Shown here one piece after another: positions 20,472 through 28,157 of a DNA stretch of 64,000 nt (its first letter is position 1; every line of letters starts with the position of its first letter). Below the pieces are notes generated by a model. The model ran no database searches and was not told the origin of the DNA. It saw only the letters and a list, made by a program, of their open reading frames with translations. Origin of the DNA: Gemmatimonadota bacterium (GTDB lineage: Bacteria > Gemmatimonadota > Gemmatimonadetes > Longimicrobiales > Gaopeijiaceae); contig JAJDTB010000032.1 in assembly GCA_022827345.1 (NCBI GenBank), positions 310,001 through 374,000 of the forward strand. Direction: 5' to 3'. Both the position numbers and the translations under genes were made by a program.

Positions 20472-20616
20472 GTATTCTCTCCACGACCGAACGGCGTTCG
20501 GCCATCGAATTCGACAGTGGCAGCCAGGTCGACACAGCCCGATCCCGGCTCCCGATTACGACCTTTACGATAGGCCGCGGCGCGACGGGCGCGCAACCCG
20601 AACCGCGGCCTGCCGG

Positions 20617-21246
20617 CTAGCGGATCTCGGGGCCGCCGGTGCGGTTGTCGGGGACGAAGCGGTCACGGGCCGGCATCTCGATCGCAACCAGCGACGCCGA
20701 GTCGAGGACGGCGTCTTCCGGCAGCATTCCGTTGAGGTGCAGCACATAGGCCGTGATCGCGTAGACGTCGTCGTCGGAGAGCGATCCCGGGGTCGCCTGG
20801 GGCATCGCCCGGCGCGTGTAGTCGAAGAAGGTGGTCGCGTACGGCCAGTAGGCGCCGAACACCCGCCCCGGGGGCCACGGATCCCAGTCGCCGGCGGCGA
20901 CGAAGCGGTCGTTGGGACCCTCCGTGCCGGTGACGCCGTGGCACTGCATGCACGCCAGCTCATAGATCTCGCGGCCGGCGGCCACGGACCCGCTGCCGGG
21001 CGGCAGACCTTCGCCGTCGGGTTTCACATCGATGTCCCAGAGTGCGACGCGCTCCTCGGAGGCGTCGCTGCCGAAGCCGAATCGCTCCGGTGCATCGGCC
21101 GCGAGGGGAGCGCTCCAGTCTCCGCCGGCATCCGATCCGGCCGCGCCGGCGCCGGGCCCGGAGGCATCCGGCGCGCAGGCGGCAAGGGCGCCCACCATCA
21201 TCCACACCGCGCTGCGGCTTGCGCCGTCCCGCGCCAGGCGCCTCAC
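20617..21246 (-). CDS. SoxD-like cytochrome c lipoprotein
   Basis: This is a predicted lipid-anchored c-type cytochrome that accepts electrons from the neighbouring molybdenum subunit. The 209-residue protein starts at GTG (21244-21246), which overlaps the TGA of the SoxC-like gene (GTGA). It has a signal peptide with lipobox LAAC (Cys24), an acidic Gly/Ala linker, and a heme site C99-M-Q-C-H103. Downstream motifs (DDDVYAITAYVLHLNGMLPED) fit the class I cytochrome C-terminal helix. The FDYTRRAMPQATPGSL segment supplies Met for the axial ligand. SoxD and SorB-type cytochromes are both possible. Confidence 0.8.
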   Translation of the reverse strand: MRRLARDGASRSAVWMMVGALAACAPDASGPGAGAAGSDAGGDWSAPLAADAPERFGFGSDASEERVALWDIDVKPDGEGLPPGSGSVAAGREIYELACMQCHGVTGTEGPNDRFVAAGDWDPWPPGRVFGAYWPYATTFFDYTRRAMPQATPGSLSDDDVYAITAYVLHLNGMLPEDAVLDSASLVAIEMPARDRFVPDNRTGGPEIR

Positions 21247-22508
21247 AGCAGGTCTCCCAGACCGAAGGTGACGGTTCCGTCGGAAGCGATCTTCCAGGCG
21301 CGCTGGTGATTGTGGTGATAGGCCGTTCCCTCGCCCCGGGCGTCCCACAGCTGCTGCACGGTGGGCTGCACGTACCCGGTCTCGTCGGTGGCGCGGCTGA
21401 GGATGACCGTCTCGCGGCCGTCCCAGTTCCACAGGTGCCGGAAGCGCACCGTCGATTTCGAGAGGATCGGCGGCTGCAGGGCGGCGTCGGCCCACGAGCG
21501 GCCGCCGTCGGTGCTGATCTCGACCCGCGTGATGCGCCCGCGTCCCGTCCAGGCCAGCCCCTCGATCTCCCACCAGCCGCCCTCGGGAAGCACGAACGGG
21601 TACGAGGGGAAAGTGATGATCGACTTGGCGTCCATGACGAAGCTGAACTGCCGCGCGGTGCCGTCCTTCAGGGGATCGGTGTAGCGCGAGGTCTCGTCGC
21701 GGGTCATGGTGGGCCGGTCCGTGACCTCGATTCGCCTCAGCCATTTCACCTGTGCGTTGCCCTCCCAGCCCGGGAGCAGGAGACGCACGGGGTATCCCTG
21801 TTCGGGGCGGATTGCCTCGCCGTTCTGACCGTATGCCAGCATCGAGTCGTCCATCGCCTTGTCGAGGGGGACGCTGCGCCCCATGACGGCCGCGTCGCCC
21901 CCTTCGGCGAGGATCCAGCTGGCGCCGGGGCGGACCCCGACCTCGCGCAGGATCGTCGATAGCATCACGCCCGTCCACTCGCTGGTGCTGAGCAGACCGT
22001 CGAGCTGCTGGGGCGAGATGTTGGTGGGCATGCGGTTGCGGTTGTACGCTCCGCCCCCGTTCCCGGAGCACTCGATGAAGCAGATGCGGGAGGTCTGCGG
22101 ATAGCGCCGCAGATCGGCCATGCGGAAGACCATCGGGCGCTCGACCATCCCGTGCACGAGCAGTTCGTGGTCCTCGGCGAGGATTTCGGGGATCCCCGCG
22201 TGATGGCGTTCGAAGTGCAGGTCGGAGGGCGTGATCGTCCCCTGCAGGTCCTGGAGCGGCGTGCGGGAGGAACTCGACAGCGCCAGCGTCCGGAGCAGGC
22301 GGCGGGGCTGCTCGCCCGTTGCCCGGCGGCCGACCTCGGAGACGAAGCGGCCCGGGACCTTCGTGGGATCGACCGGCGGCACCGCCACCTCCTGCGCTCC
22401 GGCCCTGATCGCGTCGAAGCGAGTCATGACCAGGCCCGTGGCGGCGGTCCCGGAGGCCGCGGCGAGCCAGGCCCGGCGTGAGTACTTCGTTCGTTGTCCG
22501 GCTGGCAT
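21243..22508 (-). CDS. soxC: SoxC-like sulfite/sulfane dehydrogenase molybdenum subunit
   Basis: This periplasmic molybdoenzyme of the sulfite oxidase family is most like SoxC, which oxidises the carrier-bound sulfane sulfur. The 421-residue protein has a Tat signal (YSRRAWLAAASGTAATGL, residues 9-26), the Mo-cofactor region with the Cys ligand C147 in FIECSGNGG, the core RLLLPGWEGNAQVKWLRRIEV, and a C-terminal Mo-co dimerisation domain (WAGTG-type VEISTDGGRSW). It is coupled to a cytochrome c gene by a GTGA overlap, as in soxCD or sorAB pairs. No soxXYZAB genes are seen here, so sulfite may be the substrate. Confidence 0.85.
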   Translation of the reverse strand: MPAGQRTKYSRRAWLAAASGTAATGLVMTRFDAIRAGAQEVAVPPVDPTKVPGRFVSEVGRRATGEQPRRLLRTLALSSSSRTPLQDLQGTITPSDLHFERHHAGIPEILAEDHELLVHGMVERPMVFRMADLRRYPQTSRICFIECSGNGGGAYNRNRMPTNISPQQLDGLLSTSEWTGVMLSTILREVGVRPGASWILAEGGDAAVMGRSVPLDKAMDDSMLAYGQNGEAIRPEQGYPVRLLLPGWEGNAQVKWLRRIEVTDRPTMTRDETSRYTDPLKDGTARQFSFVMDAKSIITFPSYPFVLPEGGWWEIEGLAWTGRGRITRVEISTDGGRSWADAALQPPILSKSTVRFRHLWNWDGRETVILSRATDETGYVQPTVQQLWDARGEGTAYHHNHQRAWKIASDGTVTFGLGDLL

Positions 22509-22549
22509 GTCGTCAATCCTCCGCTCTGGGTTGTGTTTCGTCCCCGGCG

Positions 22550-22825
22550 CTAGCCCCCGAGTTCCGCCTCGATGCTGGCCGTGAGCCCCTCCAGGCGCTC
22601 GCCGATCCGGGCGCGCTCCCGCAGCAGCTCGTCGGAGAGGTCGAGCGCCGCCATGATGGCTGCGTTCTTGGTGCTGACGCCACCCTTTCCCGCCGCTTTC
22701 CTCATGCGCTCATCGACCAGCGCGGCGCAGCGACGGGTGTACTCCGCGTCGGCGTCGGCGCGCAGCGTGTACTCCTCCCCCGCGATCTCCACGCGAATCG
22801 CGGTTCTCGGTTCGGTGTCGCTCAT
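22550..22825 (-). CDS. zapA: Cell division protein ZapA
   Basis: ZapA binds FtsZ and promotes Z-ring bundling at midcell. The 91-residue protein has the ZapA N-terminal beta segment (IRVEIAGEEYTLRADADAEYTRRCAALVDERM) and a C-terminal helix for the coiled-coil dimer. Length is normal. Its ATG overlaps the stop of the upstream coiled-coil gene by four bases (22822-22825). The pair lies directly after pheST, a common location for zapA in many bacteria. Confidence 0.88.
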   Translation of the reverse strand: MSDTEPRTAIRVEIAGEEYTLRADADAEYTRRCAALVDERMRKAAGKGGVSTKNAAIMAALDLSDELLRERARIGERLEGLTASIEAELGG

Positions 22826-23133
22826 CGCCTGTCCTCCAGAAACCGTATGCTGGCGAGGATCTGGTCGATGCGCTCGCGGCCCCGTTCGATGCGGAGGCGA
22901 AGTTCGGCGTTCTCGGTCTCGACCTCCTCGACGCGGCGCGACAGCGCAGCGGGATCCTGCCGGCCGTCCACGAACTGCCGGAGAAGCTCGTCGCTGCGGT
23001 CGGCCCGCGTCCGGGCGTCCGCCTCCGACTGCCGCGCCTCCCGAATCTCCGCGATCAGGCGCCGCACCGCCGCCTCGAGCGCTTCGATCCCGGGAACCGC
23101 CGCCGCCGACTCCTCAGCTTCTCGGTTCGACAC
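22822..23133 (-). CDS. Small coiled-coil protein, ZapB-like
   Basis: The 103-residue protein is almost entirely predicted coiled coil, rich in Glu, Arg, Ala and Leu (ALEAAVRRLIAEIREARQSE, VEEVETENAELRLRIERG). There is no catalytic motif. Position directly between pheT and zapA, and the ATGA overlap with zapA, suggest a division role such as a ZapA partner; that is inference. The GTG start at 23133 overlaps the pheT end by 20 bases. Confidence 0.7.
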   Translation of the reverse strand: MSNREAEESAAAVPGIEALEAAVRRLIAEIREARQSEADARTRADRSDELLRQFVDGRQDPAALSRRVEEVETENAELRLRIERGRERIDQILASIRFLEDRR

Positions 23134-25624
23134 CCGTTGCCTCCTTGACCTTCTTCAGCACCCGCCGGCAGGCCCGATCGACCTCCTTGTCCGTCAGGGT
23201 CCGGCCCCGGGCCCGAAAGCGCAAGCGAATGGCTACCGAGCGCGTGCCCGGCGGCAGGTCGTCGCCCGTGTAAAGGTCGAACAACCCGGCTTCCTCCAAC
23301 AGATGTCCGCCGCCCGCCCGGGCCGCGCGCAGCACCTCTCCGGCCGCAACTTCCCCGCGAACCAGGAAGGCCACGTCACGCTGCGAAGCGGGCTGGTCGG
23401 GCAGTTCGCGCGCGGTAACCGCCGCCTTCCGATCCGGCGATGCGGGCAGCCCGATCTCGGCGCCCACGACCGTGCCCGCCCACGGCGGCAGATCCATGGC
23501 CGCGGGACGGATCTCTCCGCCCCGGCCCACTACCCCGCCCGCCGCATTCACCAGCTCGAAGCAGCGGCCCGCCACGAACGCGTCGGCGGCCAATCCGGAC
23601 GCCTCCGCGGTGGATGCCGCGTCCTCACCCCCCGGGTCCGCACCGGCCGCCCCGCCCCGCGCCGGCACCACCGTCCCGCCCGGCCAGGCCTCATCGGCGA
23701 TCAGCTCCATGACGCGCGCGATGTCGTACACGTCGAAGCGGCGGTCCGAGCCACCCCACTGCATCGGCTCGCGGCGACCGTGCAGCACGACGGCGGCCCG
23801 CGCCGACTCGGCCGGAACGGAATCGCCGCCGGGCGCGAAGGCCGTCCCGAGTTCGAAGAGCCGCACATCGCGGACGCCCCGCGACAGGTTGCGCTCCAGG
23901 TGCGTGACCAGTCCGGGCAGGCGGTCGCGGCGCAGGCAGCTCTCGTCCGCGGACATGGGGTTGAGGAGCGGGACGTCGCCGTGCCGGGCGGGGCCGAGGG
24001 CGGGCGTCTGCGCCTCGCTGATGCCGTCGCCGGCGAGCCGGGCGCGCAGCCGGTCCTCGAGCTGGAAGAGGGGGTCGTCGGGGACGGTGCCGGGCCGGAA
24101 GGGCGAGAGCGTCGACGGGAAGACATCGTAGCCGTGCGTGCGCGCTACCTCCTCGATGAGGTCGACCTCGCGCAGGGTGTCGTAGCTGCGGTGCCCCGGA
24201 ACCACGAATTCGATGCTGTCGTCGCCCCGGGTCGCCACCATGTAGCCGAGGGGGGCGAGCAGGGCGATGATCTCGCGGGGCGTGAACTCGACCCCGAGCA
24301 GATGCTTCACCCGTGAGGGCCGCAGCGCGACCACCGGGGCCTCCCACGGCGCCGGACAGGCGTCGATGACCTCGCCGTCGAGCGATCCCCCGGCCGCGGC
24401 GAGAATCAGCTCGACCGCCCGCAGCACCGCGGTCTCCATCGAGGTCGGGTCGACCCCCCGCTCGAAGCGGTAGCTCGCGTCGGTGGACATCCCCAGCGCG
24501 CGCCGGGTCGCCCGCACCTGCTTCGGCTCGAAGAGGGCGCACTCCAGCAGAATGTCCGCCGTCGCGTCCGATACCTCCGAGTCCCGTCCCCCCATCACCC
24601 CCGCAATCGCGACCGGCTCGCGCGCATCGCGGATCATCAGCATCTCGGGCGTGATCGCGCGCGCCTCGCCGTCGAGGGTGACCAGCGACTCCCCCGGCCG
24701 CGCGCGTCCGACCACGATCGTCCTGTCCGCCAGCCGGTCCAGGTCGAACGCGTGAAGCGGCTGGCCAAGCTCCAGCATGACGTAGTTGGTGGCGTCGACG
24801 ACGTTGTTGATCGGGCGCGCGCCCGCCGCCCGCAGCCGGTCCGCGAGCCAGCCGGGCGACGGCCCCACGGTCACGCCGCGGATCACCGCCCCGAGGTAGC
24901 GCGGGCACAGCTCCGGATCCTCGATGCGGATGCGGACTCCCGCCGAGTCGGCCTCGGACCCTCCGCGGACGAAAGAGGCTCCCGCCCCGCCAGCCGTTGC
25001 CGCGTGCCCGCCGGCACCCGCGCCGGCCCCGTTCCCGCCCGTCCGCGGGAACGCCGGCAGCACGATCCCGTCCTGCCCCCTCGGGTGCAGTTCGCGCGCG
25101 ATCCCCACGTGCGACAGCAGGTCGCCGCGATTGGGCGTCACCTCGACGTCGAACCGGAAGTCGTCCAGCCCCGCGGCCTTCGCGAACGGCGCGCCGGGGT
25201 CGAACTCGCCCTCCAGTGGCATGATCCCCGCGTGGTCTTCTCCGAGCTCGAGCTCCCGCTCCGAACAGAGCATCCCCTGGCTGAACTCCCCGCGGATCTT
25301 GCGCTTGCCGATCTTGAAGCCGCCGGGCAGGACCGCTCCGACCGGCGCGAAGGGATAGTATGCACCGGAGCGCACATCCGGGGCCCCGCAGACGACCGGC
25401 ACCTCGCCGTCTGGGCCCATCACCCGGCAGAGGGTGAGACGGTCGGCGTTCGGATGCGGCCTCGCCTCGAGCACCTGGCCGATCACGATGTCGCGCAGCC
25501 CTTCCGAGAGATCGTCGACCTCCTCCACCGGCGCGCCCCGCAGCGCCAGCTGCGCCATCGCCTCGCGGGCGGTGAGGCCGATCCCCGGCGCCACGTCGCG
25601 CAGCCAGCGGAACGATACCTTCAC
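23114..25624 (-). CDS. pheT: Phenylalanyl-tRNA synthetase beta subunit
   Basis: PheT, with PheS, forms the (alpha-beta)2 enzyme that charges tRNA-Phe and edits misactivated Tyr. The 836-residue protein has an N-terminal OB-fold tRNA-binding domain (VIGQVLEARPHPNADRLTLCRV), the B3/B4 editing domain (NNVVDATNYVMLELGQPLHAFD), the B5 domain and catalytic-like core (SYRFERGVDPTSME), and the C-terminal ferredoxin-fold anticodon-binding domain (PDQPASQRDVAFLV). Residues about 205-230 form a Gly/Ala-rich insertion (GNGAGAGAGGHAAT), and there is another loop (GGAAGADPGGEDAAS) near residue 665; both look like lineage-specific linkers. It follows pheS by 66 bp. Confidence 0.95.
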   Translation of the reverse strand: MKVSFRWLRDVAPGIGLTAREAMAQLALRGAPVEEVDDLSEGLRDIVIGQVLEARPHPNADRLTLCRVMGPDGEVPVVCGAPDVRSGAYYPFAPVGAVLPGGFKIGKRKIRGEFSQGMLCSERELELGEDHAGIMPLEGEFDPGAPFAKAAGLDDFRFDVEVTPNRGDLLSHVGIARELHPRGQDGIVLPAFPRTGGNGAGAGAGGHAATAGGAGASFVRGGSEADSAGVRIRIEDPELCPRYLGAVIRGVTVGPSPGWLADRLRAAGARPINNVVDATNYVMLELGQPLHAFDLDRLADRTIVVGRARPGESLVTLDGEARAITPEMLMIRDAREPVAIAGVMGGRDSEVSDATADILLECALFEPKQVRATRRALGMSTDASYRFERGVDPTSMETAVLRAVELILAAAGGSLDGEVIDACPAPWEAPVVALRPSRVKHLLGVEFTPREIIALLAPLGYMVATRGDDSIEFVVPGHRSYDTLREVDLIEEVARTHGYDVFPSTLSPFRPGTVPDDPLFQLEDRLRARLAGDGISEAQTPALGPARHGDVPLLNPMSADESCLRRDRLPGLVTHLERNLSRGVRDVRLFELGTAFAPGGDSVPAESARAAVVLHGRREPMQWGGSDRRFDVYDIARVMELIADEAWPGGTVVPARGGAAGADPGGEDAASTAEASGLAADAFVAGRCFELVNAAGGVVGRGGEIRPAAMDLPPWAGTVVGAEIGLPASPDRKAAVTARELPDQPASQRDVAFLVRGEVAAGEVLRAARAGGGHLLEEAGLFDLYTGDDLPPGTRSVAIRLRFRARGRTLTDKEVDRACRRVLKKVKEATGVEPRS

Positions 25625-25690
25625 CTGACGCCCCTCACGCCACGACCCCCTCGGCCACCGCGCCCGAACGCCGATTCCACCACCGCCCCC

Positions 25691-26701
25691 TCACGTGAAC
25701 TGCCCCAGGAACCGCATGTCGTTCTCGTAGAAGAGCCGCAGATCCCTCACCCCGTGCCGCAGCAGCGCCACCCGGGCCGGCCCCATCCCGAAGGCCCACC
25801 CCGTGTAGCGCTCCGAGTCGTACCCCACGTTGTCGAGCACGGCGGGGTCGACCATCCCCGCGCCCATGATCTCGATCCAGTCGGTCTCTTCCTCCGTCCC
25901 GTCCTCGCGCACGATCACGCGCTTCACGTCCACCTCCGCCGACGGCTCCGTGAACGGGAAGAACGACGGCCGGAAGCGCACCTGCGTTCCGGGTCCCCAG
26001 AAGCGGCGCGCGAACTCGGCGAGCGTCGCCTTGAAATCCACGAAGGTGACGCCCTCGTCCACCACCAGCCCCTCGATCTGCGCGAAGGCGGGGGTGTGCG
26101 TCGCGTCGTAGGTGTCGCGGCGGTAGACCATCCCCGGCGCGATGATCCGGATGGGCGGCGGGTACTTCTCCATCGTGCGGATCTGCACCGGCGAGGTGTG
26201 GCTCCTCAGCAGCAGTCCCGGCGCCAGGTACAGCGTGTCCTGCTCGTCGGCGGCGGGGTGGTCCAGCGGCGTGTTGAGGGCGACGAAGTTGTACCACTCC
26301 GTGTCGACTTCGGGGCCGCGCGCGCGGGTGAATCCCAGGCCGCGGAAGATCGTCCAGATGTCGTCGACGGCCTGGCTGACCGGGTGGATCGTTCCGCGCC
26401 ACTTCCTGCGCGGGGGCAGGGTGAGGTCGAGGTCCGGTTCGCGGCGGGGCTCCGCTGCGGCGAGTTCGGCCAGGCGGCCCTTGAGGGCGTCGCCGAGCGA
26501 CTGCTTCGCCCGGTTCGCCGCCGCTCCCGCCGCCGGCCTCTCCTGCGCGCTGAGGCGCCCCAGCCCTCGCAGCAGCCTGGACAGACGCCCTTCCCTGCGG
26601 CCCAGATAGCGGACGCGGATCCGTTCGAGATCCGCCGCATCCCGCGCCTCGCGGATCGCGGCAAGCGCGTCCCGCTGAAGCTTCCGGAGCTCTTCGATCA
26701 C
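25691..26701 (-). CDS. pheS: Phenylalanyl-tRNA synthetase alpha subunit
   Basis: PheS holds the catalytic site for phenylalanine activation. The 336-residue protein has the N-terminal coiled-coil arm, followed by the class II core: the HPVSQAVDDIWTIFRGLGF block, DTLYLAPGLLLRSHTSPVQIRTM, RVYRRDTYDATHTPAFAQIEG-type motif 2, and motif 3 GMGPARVALLRHGVRDLR. Length is typical. It lies 61 bp after rplT and before pheT, the conserved infC-rpmI-rplT-pheS-pheT order. Confidence 0.96.
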   Translation of the reverse strand: MIEELRKLQRDALAAIREARDAADLERIRVRYLGRREGRLSRLLRGLGRLSAQERPAAGAAANRAKQSLGDALKGRLAELAAAEPRREPDLDLTLPPRRKWRGTIHPVSQAVDDIWTIFRGLGFTRARGPEVDTEWYNFVALNTPLDHPAADEQDTLYLAPGLLLRSHTSPVQIRTMEKYPPPIRIIAPGMVYRRDTYDATHTPAFAQIEGLVVDEGVTFVDFKATLAEFARRFWGPGTQVRFRPSFFPFTEPSAEVDVKRVIVREDGTEEETDWIEIMGAGMVDPAVLDNVGYDSERYTGWAFGMGPARVALLRHGVRDLRLFYENDMRFLGQFT

Positions 26702-26762
26702 AATCGGTTCGCGGTTGCTCGCCGGCCCGCCGGGCCAGGAGCCGGGTTCGCCGCCACGGACT

Positions 26763-27122
26763 CTAGTTACTGAGAGCCGACTTCGCCTGTTCGGCCAGCG
26801 ACGCGAAGGCGTCCGGGCTCCTGATCGCCAGATCGGCCAGCGCCTTGCGGTCGAGCTCGACGCCCGCGCGCTGGAGTCCGTTCATGAACCGTGAATAGGA
26901 CAGGTCGTTCTGGCGGGCGGCGGCGTTGATCCTTGTGATCCAGAGCCGGCGGAAGTTGCGCTTCTTCTTCTTGCGGTCCCGGTAGGCGTGCTCCCAGCCC
27001 TTCTCCACCGCATCCTTGGCGGTGCGGTACAGGTTCTTCCGTCCCCCGAAATATCCCTTCGCCGACCTGAGGATCTTCTTCTTGCGCTTGTTGCGCGCAA
27101 CCGAACGTGTTGAACGCGGCAT
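26763..27122 (-). CDS. rplT: Ribosomal protein bL20
   Basis: bL20 is a 23S rRNA-binding protein needed for early 50S assembly. The 119-residue protein has the basic N-terminal extension ([36 protein letters not shown]) and the globular domain ([25 protein letters not shown]). Length is normal. In several bacteria L20 also represses its own operon by binding the mRNA; the leader upstream of infC is a candidate target here. Confidence 0.97.
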   Translation of the reverse strand: MPRSTRSVARNKRKKKILRSAKGYFGGRKNLYRTAKDAVEKGWEHAYRDRKKKKRNFRRLWITRINAAARQNDLSYSRFMNGLQRAGVELDRKALADLAIRSPDAFASLAEQAKSALSN

Positions 27123-27150
27123 TGTATCGTCTCCCTGGCGTGTCCCTGTA

Positions 27151-27348
27151 CTATGTGCCCGGCAACATCCGGCGCACGCGCTTCACGTCGGCGTCGGAGG
27201 TCAAGGTGCCCGTACGGAGCCGCCGCTTCCGTTTCCGGTTCTTCTTGGTAAGGATGTGGGACTTGTAGGCCCGCCTCCGCGCGAGCTTCCCCGATCCGGT
27301 CTTCCGGAAACGCTTCGCCGCGCCCCGGTTCGATTTCATCTTGGGCAT
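27151..27348 (-). CDS. rpmI: Ribosomal protein bL35
   Basis: bL35 is a small basic protein of the 50S subunit. The 65-residue sequence [20 protein letters not shown] and the following [25 protein letters not shown] match the family, with the conserved C-terminal LP segment. It is 28 bp upstream of rplT and 21 bp downstream of infC in one operon. Confidence 0.96.
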   Translation of the reverse strand: MPKMKSNRGAAKRFRKTGSGKLARRRAYKSHILTKKNRKRKRRLRTGTLTSDADVKRVRRMLPGT

Positions 27349-27369
27349 GTTGTCTCCCGAGTACTTCAG

Positions 27370-27885
27370 CTAGTTCTTGAGCGGACTCAGAATCATGGTC
27401 ATCTGATTCCTCTCGAAGTTGGGGTACTGCTCGACCTTCGCTTCCCCGTCCAGGTCCTTTGTCGCGCGCAGGAGAACGTCCCGCCCGAGCTCGGGGTGCG
27501 TCACCTGACGTCCCCTGAACATCATGGTGAGCTTGACCTTGTTCCCCTCCGCCAGGAATCGCCGTGCATGGCGGAGCTTGAAATCGTAGTCGTGCTCCTC
27601 GATTCCGGGACGGAACTTCACTTCCTTCAGCTGAACGGTGTGCTGCTTCCTGCGCGCTTCCCGCGCTGCGCGAGCCGCCTTGTACTTGTACTTCCCGTAG
27701 TCCATCAGGCGGACCACCGGCGGCCTCGAATCGGGCGCAACCTCCACCAGATCGAGCCCCCGCTGGGCGGCCCGGGCACGTGCTTCATCCAATGACACGA
27801 TCCCGATCTGCCCACCCCGCTCGTCGATCAGACGAATCGGGCTGATGCGGATCTGTTCGTTCACCCGGACGCGTTTTTCTGCGAT
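27370..27885 (-). CDS. infC: Translation initiation factor IF-3, probable ATC start
   Basis: IF-3 controls start-codon selection and subunit dissociation. The domains are normal: N-terminal domain from RVNEQIRISPIRLIDERGGQ, the conserved LVEVAPDSRPPVVRLMDYGKYKY linker region, and a C-terminal domain ending in RNQMTMILSPLKN. No ATG, GTG or TTG lies at the family start position. ATC at 27883-27885 is preceded by AGGGAG eight to nine bases upstream and gives a 171-residue protein of normal length. infC genes of many bacteria use rare AUU- or AUC-type starts that IF-3 itself discriminates against, allowing autoregulation. An upstream in-frame ATG (28032) would add 49 residues across the leader terminator and is unlikely. 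Confidence 0.93.
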   Translation of the reverse strand: MAEKRVRVNEQIRISPIRLIDERGGQIGIVSLDEARARAAQRGLDLVEVAPDSRPPVVRLMDYGKYKYKAARAAREARRKQHTVQLKEVKFRPGIEEHDYDFKLRHARRFLAEGNKVKLTMMFRGRQVTHPELGRDVLLRATKDLDGEAKVEQYPNFERNQMTMILSPLKN

Positions 27886-27945
27886 CTTCGTACTCTCCCT
27901 CTTGGTTGGGGTGTCAAGCCGCCCCGGCCCTCGCACCCGGTTACG

Positions 27946-27967
27946 AAAAAGCCCGGTAAACCCGGGC
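27946..27967 (-). terminator. Intrinsic terminator in infC leader (probable attenuator)
   Basis: In the minus-strand transcript, GCCCGG and CCGGGC pair around the five-base loop GTTTA, followed by TTTTT. It lies 60 bases before the infC start and after the infC promoter, so it is placed like a transcription attenuator for the infC-rpmI-rplT-pheST operon. It could also end thrS transcripts. Confidence 0.65.
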
Positions 27968-28083
27968 CGTTCGACCAGCCGGCCGGGCGTTCGCCCGCTG
28001 CCGACCTTGGAACCCGGAAGCCTTTCGGCCACGAAGGTGAGAGGCGGTCAGTCCTCTGCTTCCTGAAGTTGTCTTCTGCGCCT

Positions 28084-28115
28084 CCCTGCGGAGGCACAGA
28101 CGCCTTCCCGCAGGG
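28084..28115 (-). promoter_or_regulatory. Stable hairpin at the 5' end of the infC leader
   Basis: In the transcript the arms CCCTGCGG and CCGCAGGG pair perfectly, with a nested AGGC/GCCT stem inside and a two-base bulge, giving about 12 bp closed by GTCTGT. It lies a few bases after the predicted transcription start. It may be part of a ribosomal-protein (L20-type) leader structure; the ligand is inference. Confidence 0.5.
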
Positions 28116-28127
28116 GCATAGATCTTA

Positions 28128-28157
28128 ATTGTGGCGAAACGTGCCCGCGAATGTCAA
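28128..28157 (-). promoter_or_regulatory. Promoter for infC-rpmI-rplT operon
   Basis: A perfect TTGACA (28152-28157) overlaps the thrS stop codon and is followed, after 18 bases, by CACAAT (28128-28133; four of six match TATAAT). Predicted start is near 28121, giving a leader of about 236 bases before infC. Confidence 0.6.

Noticed and set aside
20617-22071. Single 484-codon gene covering soxC and soxD regions
   Set aside because: The upstream two thirds are a shadow frame of the SoxC-like gene; only the last 209 codons form a cytochrome.
27886-28032. Upstream ATG extension of infC
   Set aside because: It would add 49 residues without IF-3 similarity and read through the leader terminator hairpin.
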